The notes: generated by a model from the sequence alone, not told the origin. Counted from the stretch's first letter, positions 9,430 to 20,712 are shown. The stretch is DNA of 64,000 nt from Litorilituus lipolyticus (GCF_006439335.1 NZ_SAWY01000009.1:62001-126000), one strand, 5' to 3'. Numbers and translations: made by a program.

Positions 9430-12093
9430 ATGCAGTTACTTCGACGTTTAAGTTTTACGATGTTGCTGATGTCTTTAATGACATTGGTTGCTTGTGGTGG
9501 TAGTGGGGGAGACCTATCAGGTGGCGGTGGTGGTGGCGGTACCGATACCTACACTATTGAAGTCAGTAAATCAGATGGGGATTTATCTGGAACAAACGAT
9601 GTTGTTGTTAGTGCTTTAGTTAAACAAGGAAACTCTCCTGTTGCGAGTAAATTGGTAACTTTTAGTTTAACAGACGAAACTCTGGCTACATTTTCACCTG
9701 CGGCAGGAACTGCGGTAACGGATGCCAATGGTGTTGCTTCAATTACTGTAAAAGCAACCAGTCTAGCTGGTGGTGTTGAAGTTACTGCTGAAATATCAGA
9801 AGCAGATCCAGTCTCTATTGGCTTTAATAGTACTGGCGGTGGAACGGGCGGGGAGGGAGATGCGCTTGCTATTTCTCTGTCTATGACGAGTAAAGAAGTT
9901 TCTGCTAGTAACCCTCCTACAATAACAGCTACTGTGACTTACGGTGGTCAAGCAGTGGCTGATCAACTTGTTACTTTTTCTGTTGATAACTCAGACTTAG
10001 CAAGCTTCTTACCTGAAACTGGTACAGCAAGTACCAATGAGCAGGGCGTTGCTACTATTGTAGTTACTGCAGCAGGAACAGCTGGCGCAGGTACGATTTC
10101 AGCTAGTATTAACGGCGTGACTTTGGCATCTACAACATTTAATAGCTTAGGAGATGGTAATGAAGGTGGCTCACCTGATGTTGCGAATATTTCCTTATTT
10201 GCTAGTAGTCAGCAGTTAGCTTCAAGTGGCGCACAAGAAATAGTGCTTACAGCAATTGCAAAAGATATAAATAATAACCTGCTAGAAGGGGTAGCTATTA
10301 GTTTTGCAGCTGATTCTGGTGCATTAGAAAAAATTGATGATACAAATGTGACAGGCTCCGATGGTCGAGTTGCGGTAAAACTAACTACTGTAGCGGAGCC
10401 TACTAATAGAATTATTTCTACATCTGCTACTAGTGGTGCAGTTATGGATTCACTAGAAATTCAAGTATTAGGAACATCAGTATCTTTAACTGGGTCAACA
10501 TCGTTAGCATTAGATGATAATAATAGTTATATAGTTAAAGTATTAGATTCTGACGGTACCGCAATTTCTAATGTTGATGTAACATTATCACTAACAAATG
10601 AATCAACAGAAACGCCATCAGGAGAGGTTGCCACAATAGAGTTGCCAACTTCAGTGACTACTGACTTTTCTGGTCAAGCTAATGTTATAGTGAAAGGTAC
10701 TAGTGGTGGCACAAATACTATAGTGGCTGAAGCGTTGGGAGCTATTACAAGTCAAAGTGTAGCTGTACAAGCTGACTCATTTCTGTTTACTGACTTCGGT
10801 GATGGAATGAATAATGTTAACCCGTCGGGTAGTCCATCTCCAGTGATTCCAGACATTTTATTATCTAAAACAGCTACGGTTAGTTTAACTTGGTTAAGAT
10901 CTGGTGTAATTGTACCAGATGGTACAGTGGTGAACTTTAGTACGACAAGAGGTTCATTAAGCTCAACTTCAGCGTCAACGGTAAATGGTGTTGTAACAAC
11001 TACTTTGACTTCCACAAATGCAGGTAAGGCATTAGTTACTTTCACAGGAAGTGATACTGTTGATGGAAAATCTATAGAGCTAAGTAATCAACTTGAGTTT
11101 GAATTTGTTGCCGATACTGCATCTAGAATAATTGCCCAAGCGTTTCCTAAATCAATAGGACCAAATGAGCAAACGTCAACGATATCTGTTGTACTTAGAG
11201 ATCCTCAGGGAAATCTAGTTAAAAATAAGACGATAGATTTTGTTTTAACTGATGTTAGTGGTGGTTCTATCTTTCCTGCTACAGCAGTAACGGATAGTAA
11301 TGGTGCTGCATCGACAGTTTATACTTCTAAGAATACTTCTGCACAAAATGCTATAAAAATTAGTGCGTCAGTAAGAGGGACGGCACCTGTAGTGACAGAC
11401 GAAGTTAGTTTAACTGTTTCAGATCGAGAGTTATTTATCTCTTTAGGCACAGGTAATTCCGTAGCAGAACTTGGTACTACTGATTATGTAAAAGAATACT
11501 CAGTATTTGTTACTGATGCTGATTCCAATCCTGTAAATAATGTTGATTTAACCATTTCAGCAATCCCACACCGTTATTATAAGGGCTATTGGGCTGCTGG
11601 ACTTGATGAAGAAGGTGAGTTTGTTCGATGGATAACTAGGGGAGCTGATGCTCTTGAAGTTTGGGTTGGTTTAACACCTCCTCCAACCTCCCCAAATTTA
11701 CCAGCTAAGCGTTGTGAAAATGAAGATTTGAACTTAGATGGGATATTAGATGTTGGCGAGGATTACAATGGAGATGAAATGCTTACTCCGGGTAATGTTG
11801 TATCTGCAAACGGAACGATTACAACAGATGAAAGCGGTAGGGCAGTTGTACAGATTATCTATTCGAAAAGTTATGGAGAATGGTTAGATGTTAAATTAAT
11901 TGCATCAACCAAAGTAAATGGTAGTGAAAGTTCAACCCAAACAATATTTAATTTACCTACCCTGGCTGCAGATGTGGTTAATGAAGATATTGTTCCACCA
12001 TTACAAGGTATAGGTATGAGAGGTCCATTTGGATTATTAAATGATTGTAGTTTAAATATTTCAGAGGATCCAAACATCGACGGAACACCATAA
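9430..12093 (+). CDS. Secreted lipoprotein with tandem bacterial Ig-like (Big_1/invasin-type) domains
   Basis: 887 residues. A lipoprotein signal ends at LVAC (Cys22) and is followed by a poly-glycine linker (~30-37). Then come about six Ig-like repeats of ~100 residues with recurring features: a V(T/S)FS(L/V) strand, a run ending in TDANGVASITV or equivalent, and A(G/T)ISA. This is the pattern of Big_1/invasin domains. The C-terminal ~200 residues differ: an aromatic-rich segment, a pair of cysteines, and two EF-hand-like acidic loops (DLNLDGILDVGED, DYNGDE, ~residues 760-785) that may bind calcium. Probably an adhesin-like or structural surface lipoprotein; the ligand is unknown. Own terminator follows. 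Confidence 0.78.
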   Translation: MQLLRRLSFTMLLMSLMTLVACGGSGGDLSGGGGGGGTDTYTIEVSKSDGDLSGTNDVVVSALVKQGNSPVASKLVTFSLTDETLATFSPAAGTAVTDANGVASITVKATSLAGGVEVTAEISEADPVSIGFNSTGGGTGGEGDALAISLSMTSKEVSASNPPTITATVTYGGQAVADQLVTFSVDNSDLASFLPETGTASTNEQGVATIVVTAAGTAGAGTISASINGVTLASTTFNSLGDGNEGGSPDVANISLFASSQQLASSGAQEIVLTAIAKDINNNLLEGVAISFAADSGALEKIDDTNVTGSDGRVAVKLTTVAEPTNRIISTSATSGAVMDSLEIQVLGTSVSLTGSTSLALDDNNSYIVKVLDSDGTAISNVDVTLSLTNESTETPSGEVATIELPTSVTTDFSGQANVIVKGTSGGTNTIVAEALGAITSQSVAVQADSFLFTDFGDGMNNVNPSGSPSPVIPDILLSKTATVSLTWLRSGVIVPDGTVVNFSTTRGSLSSTSASTVNGVVTTTLTSTNAGKALVTFTGSDTVDGKSIELSNQLEFEFVADTASRIIAQAFPKSIGPNEQTSTISVVLRDPQGNLVKNKTIDFVLTDVSGGSIFPATAVTDSNGAASTVYTSKNTSAQNAIKISASVRGTAPVVTDEVSLTVSDRELFISLGTGNSVAELGTTDYVKEYSVFVTDADSNPVNNVDLTISAIPHRYYKGYWAAGLDEEGEFVRWITRGADALEVWVGLTPPPTSPNLPAKRCENEDLNLDGILDVGEDYNGDEMLTPGNVVSANGTITTDESGRAVVQIIYSKSYGEWLDVKLIASTKVNGSESSTQTIFNLPTLAADVVNEDIVPPLQGIGMRGPFGLLNDCSLNISEDPNIDGTP

Positions 12094-12110
12094 TTTGTGA
12101 TTTGATATAA

Positions 12111-12137
12111 AAAAGGCTCCAACAGGAGCCTTTTTTA
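12111..12137. terminator. Bidirectional rho-independent terminator
   Basis: AAAAGGCTCC-AACA-GGAGCCTTTTTT hairpin lies between the convergent Ig-lipoprotein and ureohydrolase genes, with T-runs on both strands. Confidence 0.9.
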
Positions 12138-12182
12138 TTGCTGTAAAAACTTAGCAATTACACAAATATGAATATAATTAAA

Positions 12183-13307
12183 TTAAGCCTTACTCATCTC
12201 TTCAAGTAAAAATGCTGAAATTTCAGCACCTACAGTTAATGTTTTATCTCGTGCCACTTCACCTCGACCAGAGCTGTCAGTAAATGGGGCTATTTCCATC
12301 ATATCAGCACCGGTAATAGGGTACTTTGCAGCCAACGCTCTTAATATACTCATAGCTTCTTCTGGCATTAAGCCATCAGGCTCTGGTGTGCCTGTTGCAC
12401 TAGCGTAGCTATCATCAATGGCGTCAATATCGAAACTAACATAAAGTTCATCTATTGCTTCATTTTCTAATTGAGCGAGAATGTTAACAATAGTTTGCTC
12501 AACTCCTTGTTCTTTAACTTCATCAGCCCAGTGTTGTTTCACTCCGAAGGTATTTTCCCAGTGGCTTTTAGGCTTGCCACTTGAGCGAATTCCCACTTGA
12601 ATAAGATGATGTTTCTCGTGTAAGTCATCTAATATATGTGTACACCAAGAACCAAAACATAAATCAATACCTAAACGCTCAACTAATAAATCAGTGTGTG
12701 CATCAAAGTGAATGATGGCTGCACGCTTGCCTTGTTTTTTCTTAGCTTGAAGGTAAGCCTTGGTTAATGGGTAACTGATGCTATGATCACCCCCAATACC
12801 AAAAATACCTTTTTCAGGGTAGGTTGCATAAAAGTCATGAAGTACATCCTCAGTGATACTAAGTGGACTCACGCAATAATCACTATTTTCATCTTGATAA
12901 AGTGCTTTACGACAATTTGCAATGGTTGCATCGTTCAAATACTTATCAGCTAATAAATGTGGGATAACTCTGACATCGCCCATATCAAACGCAGTTAAGT
13001 CAGGGTAATTTTCTATTAATGTAGAACGTAAAAACAATGGACCCCAATTCGCTCCACGTAAAATACCACCGCCACAGTCTGAAGCTATGCCTAAGATAAC
13101 CGCGTTAGAAGAGCTAGGAAGCTGATTTAAGGACTCTTTCCATAATTGTTCAACATCGGTCGCTTGACCAAATATTCGCTGATGTAATTGCTCTTTTCGC
13201 TCTTTAGCTGTATTGACGGTAAATACGCCATTGCCAGGAGGACATAAACACTGTGCTAATTTTTGTTTTATGCAATCAGTTGATTGTTGCTTGGTTTCAT
13301 TAGTCAT
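12183..13307 (-). CDS. Arginase/agmatinase/formiminoglutamase-family ureohydrolase
   Basis: Cytoplasmic binuclear-metal hydrolase of 374 residues. The Mn-binding motifs are present in order: GGDHS (~residue 173), DAHTD (~203) and SFDIDAID (~291), with EPDG following (~308) and EIAPF near the end. The ~60-residue N-terminal extension ahead of the fold is longer than in typical ~300-residue agmatinases. A cysteine pair (CLCPPG) occurs near residue 20. The family hydrolyses guanidino compounds (arginine, agmatine, formiminoglutamate, guanidinobutyrate), releasing urea or formamide; the substrate cannot be assigned here. It stands alone with no polyamine or histidine-degradation genes nearby. Confidence 0.82.
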   Translation of the reverse strand: MTNETKQQSTDCIKQKLAQCLCPPGNGVFTVNTAKERKEQLHQRIFGQATDVEQLWKESLNQLPSSSNAVILGIASDCGGGILRGANWGPLFLRSTLIENYPDLTAFDMGDVRVIPHLLADKYLNDATIANCRKALYQDENSDYCVSPLSITEDVLHDFYATYPEKGIFGIGGDHSISYPLTKAYLQAKKKQGKRAAIIHFDAHTDLLVERLGIDLCFGSWCTHILDDLHEKHHLIQVGIRSSGKPKSHWENTFGVKQHWADEVKEQGVEQTIVNILAQLENEAIDELYVSFDIDAIDDSYASATGTPEPDGLMPEEAMSILRALAAKYPITGADMMEIAPFTDSSGRGEVARDKTLTVGAEISAFLLEEMSKA

Positions 13308-13726
13308 TTAAGTTCTCATATACGTGGAATGATTAAATAAGGATGTAGAGGCAAATGTTTCTTACTCTATTAACAATTTTCCTAAAGTGATGGCTTTTTT
13401 TACCTTTTTAGCTGGAATTTAAAAAAAGCGCTTTATGTTTTATGGCAAAGTCTATTATGATTGCCGCAGAAAATTGACTTTGGCTATTATAGCTAAAACA
13501 GTGAAACAGGTGAATGCCTCCGAGCATGCATTAAAATATTTACTTGTCAGTTTGCATATTTATAGATATACCTATAAATAGTTATGCAATTAACTTTTTA
13601 AAAAATTATGCTTTTTTTACATGAAGTCACAGAGTAGCGTATATGCTCGCAAAATAGCGCTCTCTATTGTTGTTTGAATAAAAAAGCATAAAAAATTTTA
13701 GCCTTTTCGTAGGATTATTAACTTTT
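13308..13726. other. Intergenic region upstream of topA, with an inverted repeat
   Basis: 419 bases between divergent genes. A perfect 9-bp inverted repeat with a 6-base loop (TATTTATAG at 13557-13565, CTATAAATA at 13572-13580), widely flanked by GCAT and ATGC, is the only structured element I see. It could be an operator or just AT-rich symmetry. There is no plausible ORF. Confidence 0.35.
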
Positions 13727-16393
13727 ATGGCAAAATCACTGGTTATTGTCGAGTCCCCAGCCAAAGCTAAGACAATTAACAAATACTTAGGGAAAGACTT
13801 TATTGTGAAGTCGAGTGTAGGTCATGTACGTGACTTACCACATAGCAGTACTGGAAAAAAAGTAGCAGCTAAATCGCCTGCTGAAGTTAGAAAAATGACA
13901 CCAGCTGCTAAAGAAAAATATAAAGCCAAGCGTGATAAGCAAGCGCTGATTAACCGAATGGGCATAAACCCTGAAAAGAACTGGCAAGCAGATTATCAAA
14001 TTCTACCAGGCAAAGAGAAAGTCGTAACAGAGTTAAAAAAGTTAGCTGACAAAGCTGATACTGTCTATCTCGCAACCGATTTGGATCGCGAGGGAGAGGC
14101 AATAGCATGGCACTTAAAAGAAATCATTGGTGGTGAAGATGAAAAGTTTCGCCGAGTTGTTTTTAATGAGATCACTGAAAGTTCAATAAAACAAGCCTTT
14201 TCAACACCTGGTGAGTTAAGTATGCCTGGTGTTAATGCACAACAAGCACGTCGATTTTTAGATCGCGTCGTTGGCTTTATGGTTAGCCCATTGTTATGGA
14301 AAAAAGTAGCGCGCGGCTTATCTGCAGGTCGAGTACAGTCTGTAGCAGTAAAACTTGTGGTAGAACGTGAAAGAGAGATTAAAGCATTTGATCCAAAAGA
14401 GTTTTGGGAAGTAACTGCTGATACTCATGCTCTAACTGGTGAAGTGCTTGAACTAGCAGTAACACATGAAAATGGTGTAGCCTTCAAGCCGAGTAACGAA
14501 GCTGATACAAATAAAGCGCTAAGTGTTTTAGAGTCTGCTGATTATCAGGTTAGTAAACGCGAAGATAGGCCGTCAAAAAGTACTCCTTCAGCGCCATTTA
14601 TCACTTCAACACTACAGCAAGCGGCAAGTACTAAGTTAGGATATGGTGTTAAGCGAACTATGGGCTTAGCTCAACGCTTATATGAAGCGGGCCATATTAC
14701 TTATATGCGTACAGACTCAACTAATTTGAGCAAAGATGCTGTAGAAATGTGTCGTGGTTATATCAGTAAAACATTTGGTGATAACTACTTACCAGAGAAA
14801 GCGAAAATTTATGGTTCAAAAGAAGGGGCACAAGAGGCTCATGAAGCGATTCGCCCTTCAAATGTAAAACTAGAAGCGGCACTTTTAGAAGGTGTGGATG
14901 CCGATGCTAAGAAGCTTTACGAATTAATTTGGCGTCAATTTGTAGCTTGTCAAATGACTGCAGCTAGATACACCGTTAGTACTTTAACCATTAGTGCGGC
15001 AAGTTTTGATTTAAAAGCGAAAGGTCGCGTAATGCAATTTGACGGCTGGACAAAAGTTCACCCTCAATTAGCTAAAGGTGATGATAAGCATTTACCCGAT
15101 CTGAGTGTTGGTGAGAAGCTAACCTTAGATAAGCTTGAGCCGAGCCAGCACTTTACTAAACCACCAGCGCGTTTTGGTGAGGCATCATTAGTCAAAGAGT
15201 TAGAAAAACGTTCCATTGGTCGTCCATCAACTTATGCATCTATTATCTCTACAATTCAAGATCGTGGTTACGTAAGGTTAGATAAAAAGCGCTTTTACGC
15301 TGAGAAAATGGGCGAAATTGTGACAGATAGTTTATCAATTAGTTTTAATAAATTAATGAGCTATGATTTCACCGCTAATATGGAGCAAGAGCTAGATGCG
15401 ATTGCTGAAGGTGAAATTAACTGGAAAGATGTACTAGATGAGTTTTACAAAAACTTTAGTAAAAAACTCGCCTTAGCAAATAAAGAATCTGAAGATGGCG
15501 GTATGCCTAACAATAGCCCTGTTTTAACAGATATCGATTGCCCAAGTTGTAATCGTAAAATGGGGATTAGAACGGCTTCTACCGGGGTTTTCTTAGGCTG
15601 CTCAGGTTATGCACTACCACCAAAAGAGCGTTGTACGACCACAATGAACCTAACGCCAGGTGAAGAAGCGGTCAGTGTGTTGTCTGAAGATCAAGAAACA
15701 GAAGCTTTACGTGCAATGCATCGCTGTAGTAAATGTAATACCGCGATGGATAGCTACTTAATTGATGAAACAAGAAAGCTGCATGTATGTGGTAATAATC
15801 CGGTCTGTGATGGTATAGAAGTTGAACAAGGCACTTTCAAAATTAAAGGTTACGATGGGCCTGTTTTAGAGTGTGATCGTTGTCAATCGGACATGGAATT
15901 AAAATCAGGTCGTTTTGGTAAGTACTTTGATTGTACTAACAGTGAGTGTAAGAATACGCGTAAACTGTTAGCTAATGGCGAAGCAGCGCCGCCTAAGGAA
16001 GACCCAGTACAGTTACCTGAATTACCTTGTGAGAAGTCTGATGCACACTTTGTCTTAAGAGACGGTGCTGCCGGTATCTTTTTAGCGGCAAATACTTTTC
16101 CACGCTCTAGAGAGACCAGAGCGCCAAAAGTTGCTGAGTTAAAACGCTTTAGAGAGAGAATATCAAGTAAGTTTTATTACTTAGCTGATGCTCCAGAGCA
16201 AGATCAAGATGGTAACTTTGCCGTTGTTCGTTATAGTCGTAAATCTAAAGAACAATACGTTATGACGGAAGTTGAAGGTAAAGCTACAGGCTGGACAGCA
16301 AAATACATTGATGGAAAGTGGGTAGAAGAATTACCTAAAAAGAAAGTAGCGAAGAAAAAAGCTACGAAGAAAAAAACAACAGTGAAGAAATAA
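13727..16393 (+). CDS. topA: DNA topoisomerase I
   Basis: Type IA topoisomerase relaxing negative supercoils; 888 residues, close to the E. coli enzyme (865). The N-terminal TOPRIM domain begins [15 protein letters not shown] and has the acidic metal cluster [10 protein letters not shown] (~117-126). The active-site tyrosine is Tyr326 in YMRTDST. After the core come C-terminal zinc-binding units (CPSC...C, CSKC...C, CDRC...C, ~residues 605-745), then a strongly basic tail of alternating Lys/Ala/Thr (last ~20 residues), common in marine gammaproteobacterial TopA. Start ATG 13727 follows an AGGATT stretch. Single gene with its own terminator. Confidence 0.96.
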   Translation: MAKSLVIVESPAKAKTINKYLGKDFIVKSSVGHVRDLPHSSTGKKVAAKSPAEVRKMTPAAKEKYKAKRDKQALINRMGINPEKNWQADYQILPGKEKVVTELKKLADKADTVYLATDLDREGEAIAWHLKEIIGGEDEKFRRVVFNEITESSIKQAFSTPGELSMPGVNAQQARRFLDRVVGFMVSPLLWKKVARGLSAGRVQSVAVKLVVEREREIKAFDPKEFWEVTADTHALTGEVLELAVTHENGVAFKPSNEADTNKALSVLESADYQVSKREDRPSKSTPSAPFITSTLQQAASTKLGYGVKRTMGLAQRLYEAGHITYMRTDSTNLSKDAVEMCRGYISKTFGDNYLPEKAKIYGSKEGAQEAHEAIRPSNVKLEAALLEGVDADAKKLYELIWRQFVACQMTAARYTVSTLTISAASFDLKAKGRVMQFDGWTKVHPQLAKGDDKHLPDLSVGEKLTLDKLEPSQHFTKPPARFGEASLVKELEKRSIGRPSTYASIISTIQDRGYVRLDKKRFYAEKMGEIVTDSLSISFNKLMSYDFTANMEQELDAIAEGEINWKDVLDEFYKNFSKKLALANKESEDGGMPNNSPVLTDIDCPSCNRKMGIRTASTGVFLGCSGYALPPKERCTTTMNLTPGEEAVSVLSEDQETEALRAMHRCSKCNTAMDSYLIDETRKLHVCGNNPVCDGIEVEQGTFKIKGYDGPVLECDRCQSDMELKSGRFGKYFDCTNSECKNTRKLLANGEAAPPKEDPVQLPELPCEKSDAHFVLRDGAAGIFLAANTFPRSRETRAPKVAELKRFRERISSKFYYLADAPEQDQDGNFAVVRYSRKSKEQYVMTEVEGKATGWTAKYIDGKWVEELPKKKVAKKKATKKKTTVKK

Positions 16394-16411
16394 TAGCTGA
16401 TTGAAGAATTG

Positions 16412-16438
16412 AAAAAGGTAGCGTCAGCTACCTTTTTT
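16412..16438. terminator. Bidirectional rho-independent terminator after topA
   Basis: AAAAAGGTAGC-GTCA-GCTACCTTTTTT: 11-bp stem with T-run, between topA and the convergent 125-residue gene. Confidence 0.9.
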
Positions 16439-16468
16439 GTTTTTAATGTCTTGAGCAGCAGGTAAAGC

Positions 16469-16846
16469 TTAATCAAGACCTTCTAATTCGTCGATAATTT
16501 TTCTTGCTTGAGCGAGAGTGCAATCTGTTTGTGTGACTAGCTTTGCGACAGTCACTTGAGGTATCCGATGGGCAATTGTAAGTAATGCACTATGATTCAA
16601 TTGCTTGTATTGAGAGCGAAGTAGCTTTGCTAACCAATGCCAACTCGCTTCATCTTCAGCTTCAATAAAAGCAATAATTCCTTGTATTTGTTCAAAGTTA
16701 GCTTTTAATAACCAATTTCTTGAACGGCCTATACGTTGAAGTTCACAGCCTATTTCACGAATATGAGCCTTTAGAGCATATGCTTTCAATGTTCGTCTTA
16801 GAAACGAAGGTAAGTTTATTGTTTGTATGGGGAGTGTTATAGCCAC
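16469..16846 (-). CDS. Small uncharacterised protein, possible RRF_GI-type ('ribosome recycling factor'-named) family
   Basis: 125 residues from a GTG start without a clear ribosome site. The N-terminal part (NLPSFLRRTLKAYA...GCEL.RIGRSRNW) resembles, from memory, a small gammaproteobacterial family named RRF_GI in Pfam, although it is not homologous to true ribosome recycling factor. The C-terminal part (VTVAKLVTQTDCTLAQARKIIDELE) looks like a helix-turn-helix or winged-helix tail. No signal peptide or membrane segment. It follows the 256-residue gene by 72 bases on the same strand and may be co-transcribed. Function unknown. Confidence 0.6.
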   Translation of the reverse strand: MAITLPIQTINLPSFLRRTLKAYALKAHIREIGCELQRIGRSRNWLLKANFEQIQGIIAFIEAEDEASWHWLAKLLRSQYKQLNHSALLTIAHRIPQVTVAKLVTQTDCTLAQARKIIDELEGLD

Positions 16847-16918
16847 AGTAGTTTGACACCGCGAATATAGAATATGTTCTTATACATAAAATAAATGGAT
16901 TCGAATGAATACTGTGTT

Positions 16919-17689
16919 TTACCATTTTTTCTTAGGTTGAAATAACATATCCAATTCATCTTCCTCACTTTTAGCTTTCTTCGCTGCATCTTTTGCATTT
17001 GTGCTTTTTAATGCATTGGTGATTTCTTCAAGTTGCTCTTCAATTTCAGCTTTTCGTGTTAGCACATAATCTGTTTTAACGGGGCTATCTGCAATACTTT
17101 GCAAAGCTTTCTCAAAGTATTGACGAGCAGATCCTAACATCTCTTTGTTGTGTGCTTGGGTGCCACGTTTAGCTAAACTTTCTATATTAATTTTAAGTTG
17201 CATTGCCGCCAGTAATTTATCTTCGTGGGTGAAAGTTTGTGCATCAAGCGCCCCTTTACTTTGTTCTGATTTTAAGGTGACACGAAGCTTTTTGATACAC
17301 TGAAGAATAGCAACCAGCTGTTGTTCATTATCCGGTAAGGTGAAGTGTTCTTCACCCCCTGCTTGTGTTGTAGCAAGCTCTTCTGAAGCTTTAAGTCTGG
17401 AAGTAAGTTCTTGTACTCTATTCTTTATACCTTTAACTCCAGGCATTAGCTCTTGCATGGTTTTTGCGGCATTTAAGCTTCGACTGTTCAGAATCCTGAC
17501 GATGTTCGGATTATTTGGGAGGTTAGCTAAATGCAATATTAGCTCTTCATTTTCGTCGATGATGGCTTTTTGTCTTGATACCTTAACGCGCTTTTCAGCT
17601 TCTAATTTTTCTTTATGCTGTTGGATGGAACTTACCACGACAACAAAGATAATTAAGGCAATTAGTAAGCCGACAATAATAGCAATCAT
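16919..17689 (-). CDS. Uncharacterised membrane-anchored coiled-coil protein
   Basis: 256 residues. One N-terminal membrane helix (residues ~2-22, IAIIVGLLIALIIFVVVV) is followed directly by a charged helical region rich in Lys/Glu/Gln, suggesting an inner-membrane anchor with a long cytoplasmic coiled coil. A short TPR-like stretch (MLGSARQYFEKALQSI, ~185) follows. The C-terminus is very basic (QPKKKW). I recognise it only as a conserved hypothetical of Alteromonadales and assign no function. It is divergent from cysB and precedes the 125-residue gene. Confidence 0.7.
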   Translation of the reverse strand: MIAIIVGLLIALIIFVVVVSSIQQHKEKLEAEKRVKVSRQKAIIDENEELILHLANLPNNPNIVRILNSRSLNAAKTMQELMPGVKGIKNRVQELTSRLKASEELATTQAGGEEHFTLPDNEQQLVAILQCIKKLRVTLKSEQSKGALDAQTFTHEDKLLAAMQLKINIESLAKRGTQAHNKEMLGSARQYFEKALQSIADSPVKTDYVLTRKAEIEEQLEEITNALKSTNAKDAAKKAKSEEDELDMLFQPKKKW

Positions 17690-18973
<1,284 letters not shown>

Positions 18974-18993
18974 TATATTGTCATTAAACCTAC

Positions 18994-19024
18994 AAAAAAA
19001 GCAGACAAATATGTCTGCTTTTTT
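18994..19024. terminator. Bidirectional rho-independent terminator
   Basis: A-run, GCAGACA-AATA-TGTCTGC, T-run; located between convergent cysB and yfhL. Confidence 0.9.
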
Positions 19025-19048
19025 ATTGATTAATTAATATCCATAGAG

Positions 19049-19294
19049 TTAACCGTGCATAGATAGAAATTTTGCTAATAGTTCTTCCTCTGATTCTACA
19101 TGATTACTGTCTGGCTTAATGCAATCTATAGGGCAAACACTAACGCATGTTGGTTTATCATAATGACCAACACACTCTGTACATTTGTCGGGATCAATTT
19201 CATAAATTTCTTCGCCAAGTGCAATAGCCTCGTTTGGGCATTCAGGATCACACATATCGCAGTTTATGCATGCTTGTTCAATGATCAGAGCCAC
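19049..19294 (-). CDS. yfhL: YfhL-type 2[4Fe-4S] ferredoxin
   Basis: 81-residue ferredoxin with two cluster motifs: CINCDMCDPECP (~residues 10-21) and CTECVGHYDKPTCVSVCP (~38-55). The spaced CxxCxxxxxxxxC of the second site is the insertion typical of YfhL/Alvin-type ferredoxins. The N-terminus MALIIEQACINCDMC is nearly that of E. coli YfhL. It starts 11 bases after the trhP stop codon on the same strand, so the two are an operon. This suggests, by inference, that the ferredoxin supplies electrons to or works with the Fe-S-containing TrhP in tRNA wobble-uridine hydroxylation. Confidence 0.92.
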   Translation of the reverse strand: MALIIEQACINCDMCDPECPNEAIALGEEIYEIDPDKCTECVGHYDKPTCVSVCPIDCIKPDSNHVESEEELLAKFLSMHG

Positions 19295-19305
19295 GAGTTA
19301 ATTAC

Positions 19306-20712
19306 CTAAACATCTGCTTGATTTTGAGCGAAAGGGTGACGAGTAGTGCCTCCCGCATCTAAATAACGCATAATAATGCCAAATGACAAATCAAGATCTG
19401 TATCTAGTTTTATTGCTACTTTGTGGCCTGAGCCTTTGGCATCATCAATAGCTTCGCCTTTCTTATTTACCATATACTCTAGAGTGAAAGTTTGATTGCC
19501 ACTTGGTGTCATTAATTCGAGTTGATCGCCGAGCAAAAATTTATTTTTAACATCGATCTCTATTAAGCCAGACTCTGCATTCTTGCCAATGACTTCACCG
19601 ACAAATTGTTGAGTATCACTTTTTGAATAACCATAATCATAGTTTTGTGTATCACCATGACGATGACGCTGTAGGAAACCTTCTGTGTAACCTCTGTGCG
19701 CTAAATGCTCTAAGTCAGTATTTAACTGCTGGTTAAATAACTTATCAGACATTGCATCATTAATGGCCTGATTATAAACTTGTGCTGTTCTTGCACAGTA
19801 ATAGAACGATTTAGTTCGTCCTTCAATTTTCAGTGAGTGAACGCCCATTTTTACCAGACGCTCAACATGTTCAACAGCACGAAGATCTTTCGAGTTCATA
19901 ATATAGGTACCATGCTCATCTTCAAAGGCGGGCATGTACTCTCCAGGTCGACCTTGTTCTTGAAGCAATACAACATCGTCAACAGGCTTTTGTTCTGGCA
20001 TGATGATATCTTGCTCAGGTGTATAAATCTGCGTGTCGCCGTTGCCAGAATCAGCAGGTGAAACAGCGATTATGTCGCCAGTTTCATTTTCTTTTGCTTG
20101 ATGAGTATCGTATTTCCATCGACATGAATTAGTACATGTACCTTGGTTAGGATCTCGCTTATTGATGTAGCCAGATAATAGACAACGGCCAGAATATGCC
20201 ATACATAAGGCACCGTGAACAAAAACTTCTAACTCCATTTCAGGGCAATGAAATCTAATGTCCTCAATTTCATCTAATGACAATTCTCTTGATAGAATGA
20301 CTCGCTCTACACCTTGTTGGTACCAGAACTTTACTGTAGCCCAGTTAACAGCATTTGCCTGTACTGAAAGGTGTATTGCCATATCAGGAAAATTTTCTCT
20401 TACCATCATGATTAAGCCAGGATCAGACATAATCAAGGCATCAGGTTTCATGTCAATTACTGGAGAGATATCTTTAAGAAATGTTTTTAATTTACCATTG
20501 TGCGGGGCAATATTATTAACAAGATAAAATTTCTTACCTAATTGATGTGCTTCATCAATACCTATTTTAATATTTTCAAGGCTGAACTCATTATTACGTA
20601 CTCTTAATGAATACCTCGGTTGGCCTGCATATACAGCATCTGCGCCATAGGCAAAGGCATAACGCATGTTTTTTAAACTACCAGCGGGAGAAAGGAGTTC
20701 AGGTCTTATCAT
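19306..20712 (-). CDS. trhP: tRNA 5-hydroxyuridine modification protein TrhP (YegQ, U32 family)
   Basis: 468-residue cytoplasmic protein of the peptidase U32 family, which in bacteria holds tRNA/rRNA hydroxylases rather than proteases. It starts MIRPELLSPAGSLKNMRYAFAYGADAVY, the U32 N-terminal barrel. The family cysteines follow in GALCMAYSGRC (~residue 165-175) and NQGTCTNSCRW (~190-200). The C-terminal domain carries GYTEGFL. Length fits E. coli YegQ (453), with an insert at ~205-230. YegQ/TrhP generates 5-hydroxyuridine at tRNA position 34. The yfhL ferredoxin gene follows immediately. Confidence 0.9.
   Translation of the reverse strand: MIRPELLSPAGSLKNMRYAFAYGADAVYAGQPRYSLRVRNNEFSLENIKIGIDEAHQLGKKFYLVNNIAPHNGKLKTFLKDISPVIDMKPDALIMSDPGLIMMVRENFPDMAIHLSVQANAVNWATVKFWYQQGVERVILSRELSLDEIEDIRFHCPEMELEVFVHGALCMAYSGRCLLSGYINKRDPNQGTCTNSCRWKYDTHQAKENETGDIIAVSPADSGNGDTQIYTPEQDIIMPEQKPVDDVVLLQEQGRPGEYMPAFEDEHGTYIMNSKDLRAVEHVERLVKMGVHSLKIEGRTKSFYYCARTAQVYNQAINDAMSDKLFNQQLNTDLEHLAHRGYTEGFLQRHRHGDTQNYDYGYSKSDTQQFVGEVIGKNAESGLIEIDVKNKFLLGDQLELMTPSGNQTFTLEYMVNKKGEAIDDAKGSGHKVAIKLDTDLDLSFGIIMRYLDAGGTTRHPFAQNQADV

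Noticed and set aside
9505-9545. GGT/GGC tandem triplets that look like a short repeat
   Set aside because: They encode the glycine linker after the lipid-modified cysteine of the Ig-repeat lipoprotein, a common feature.
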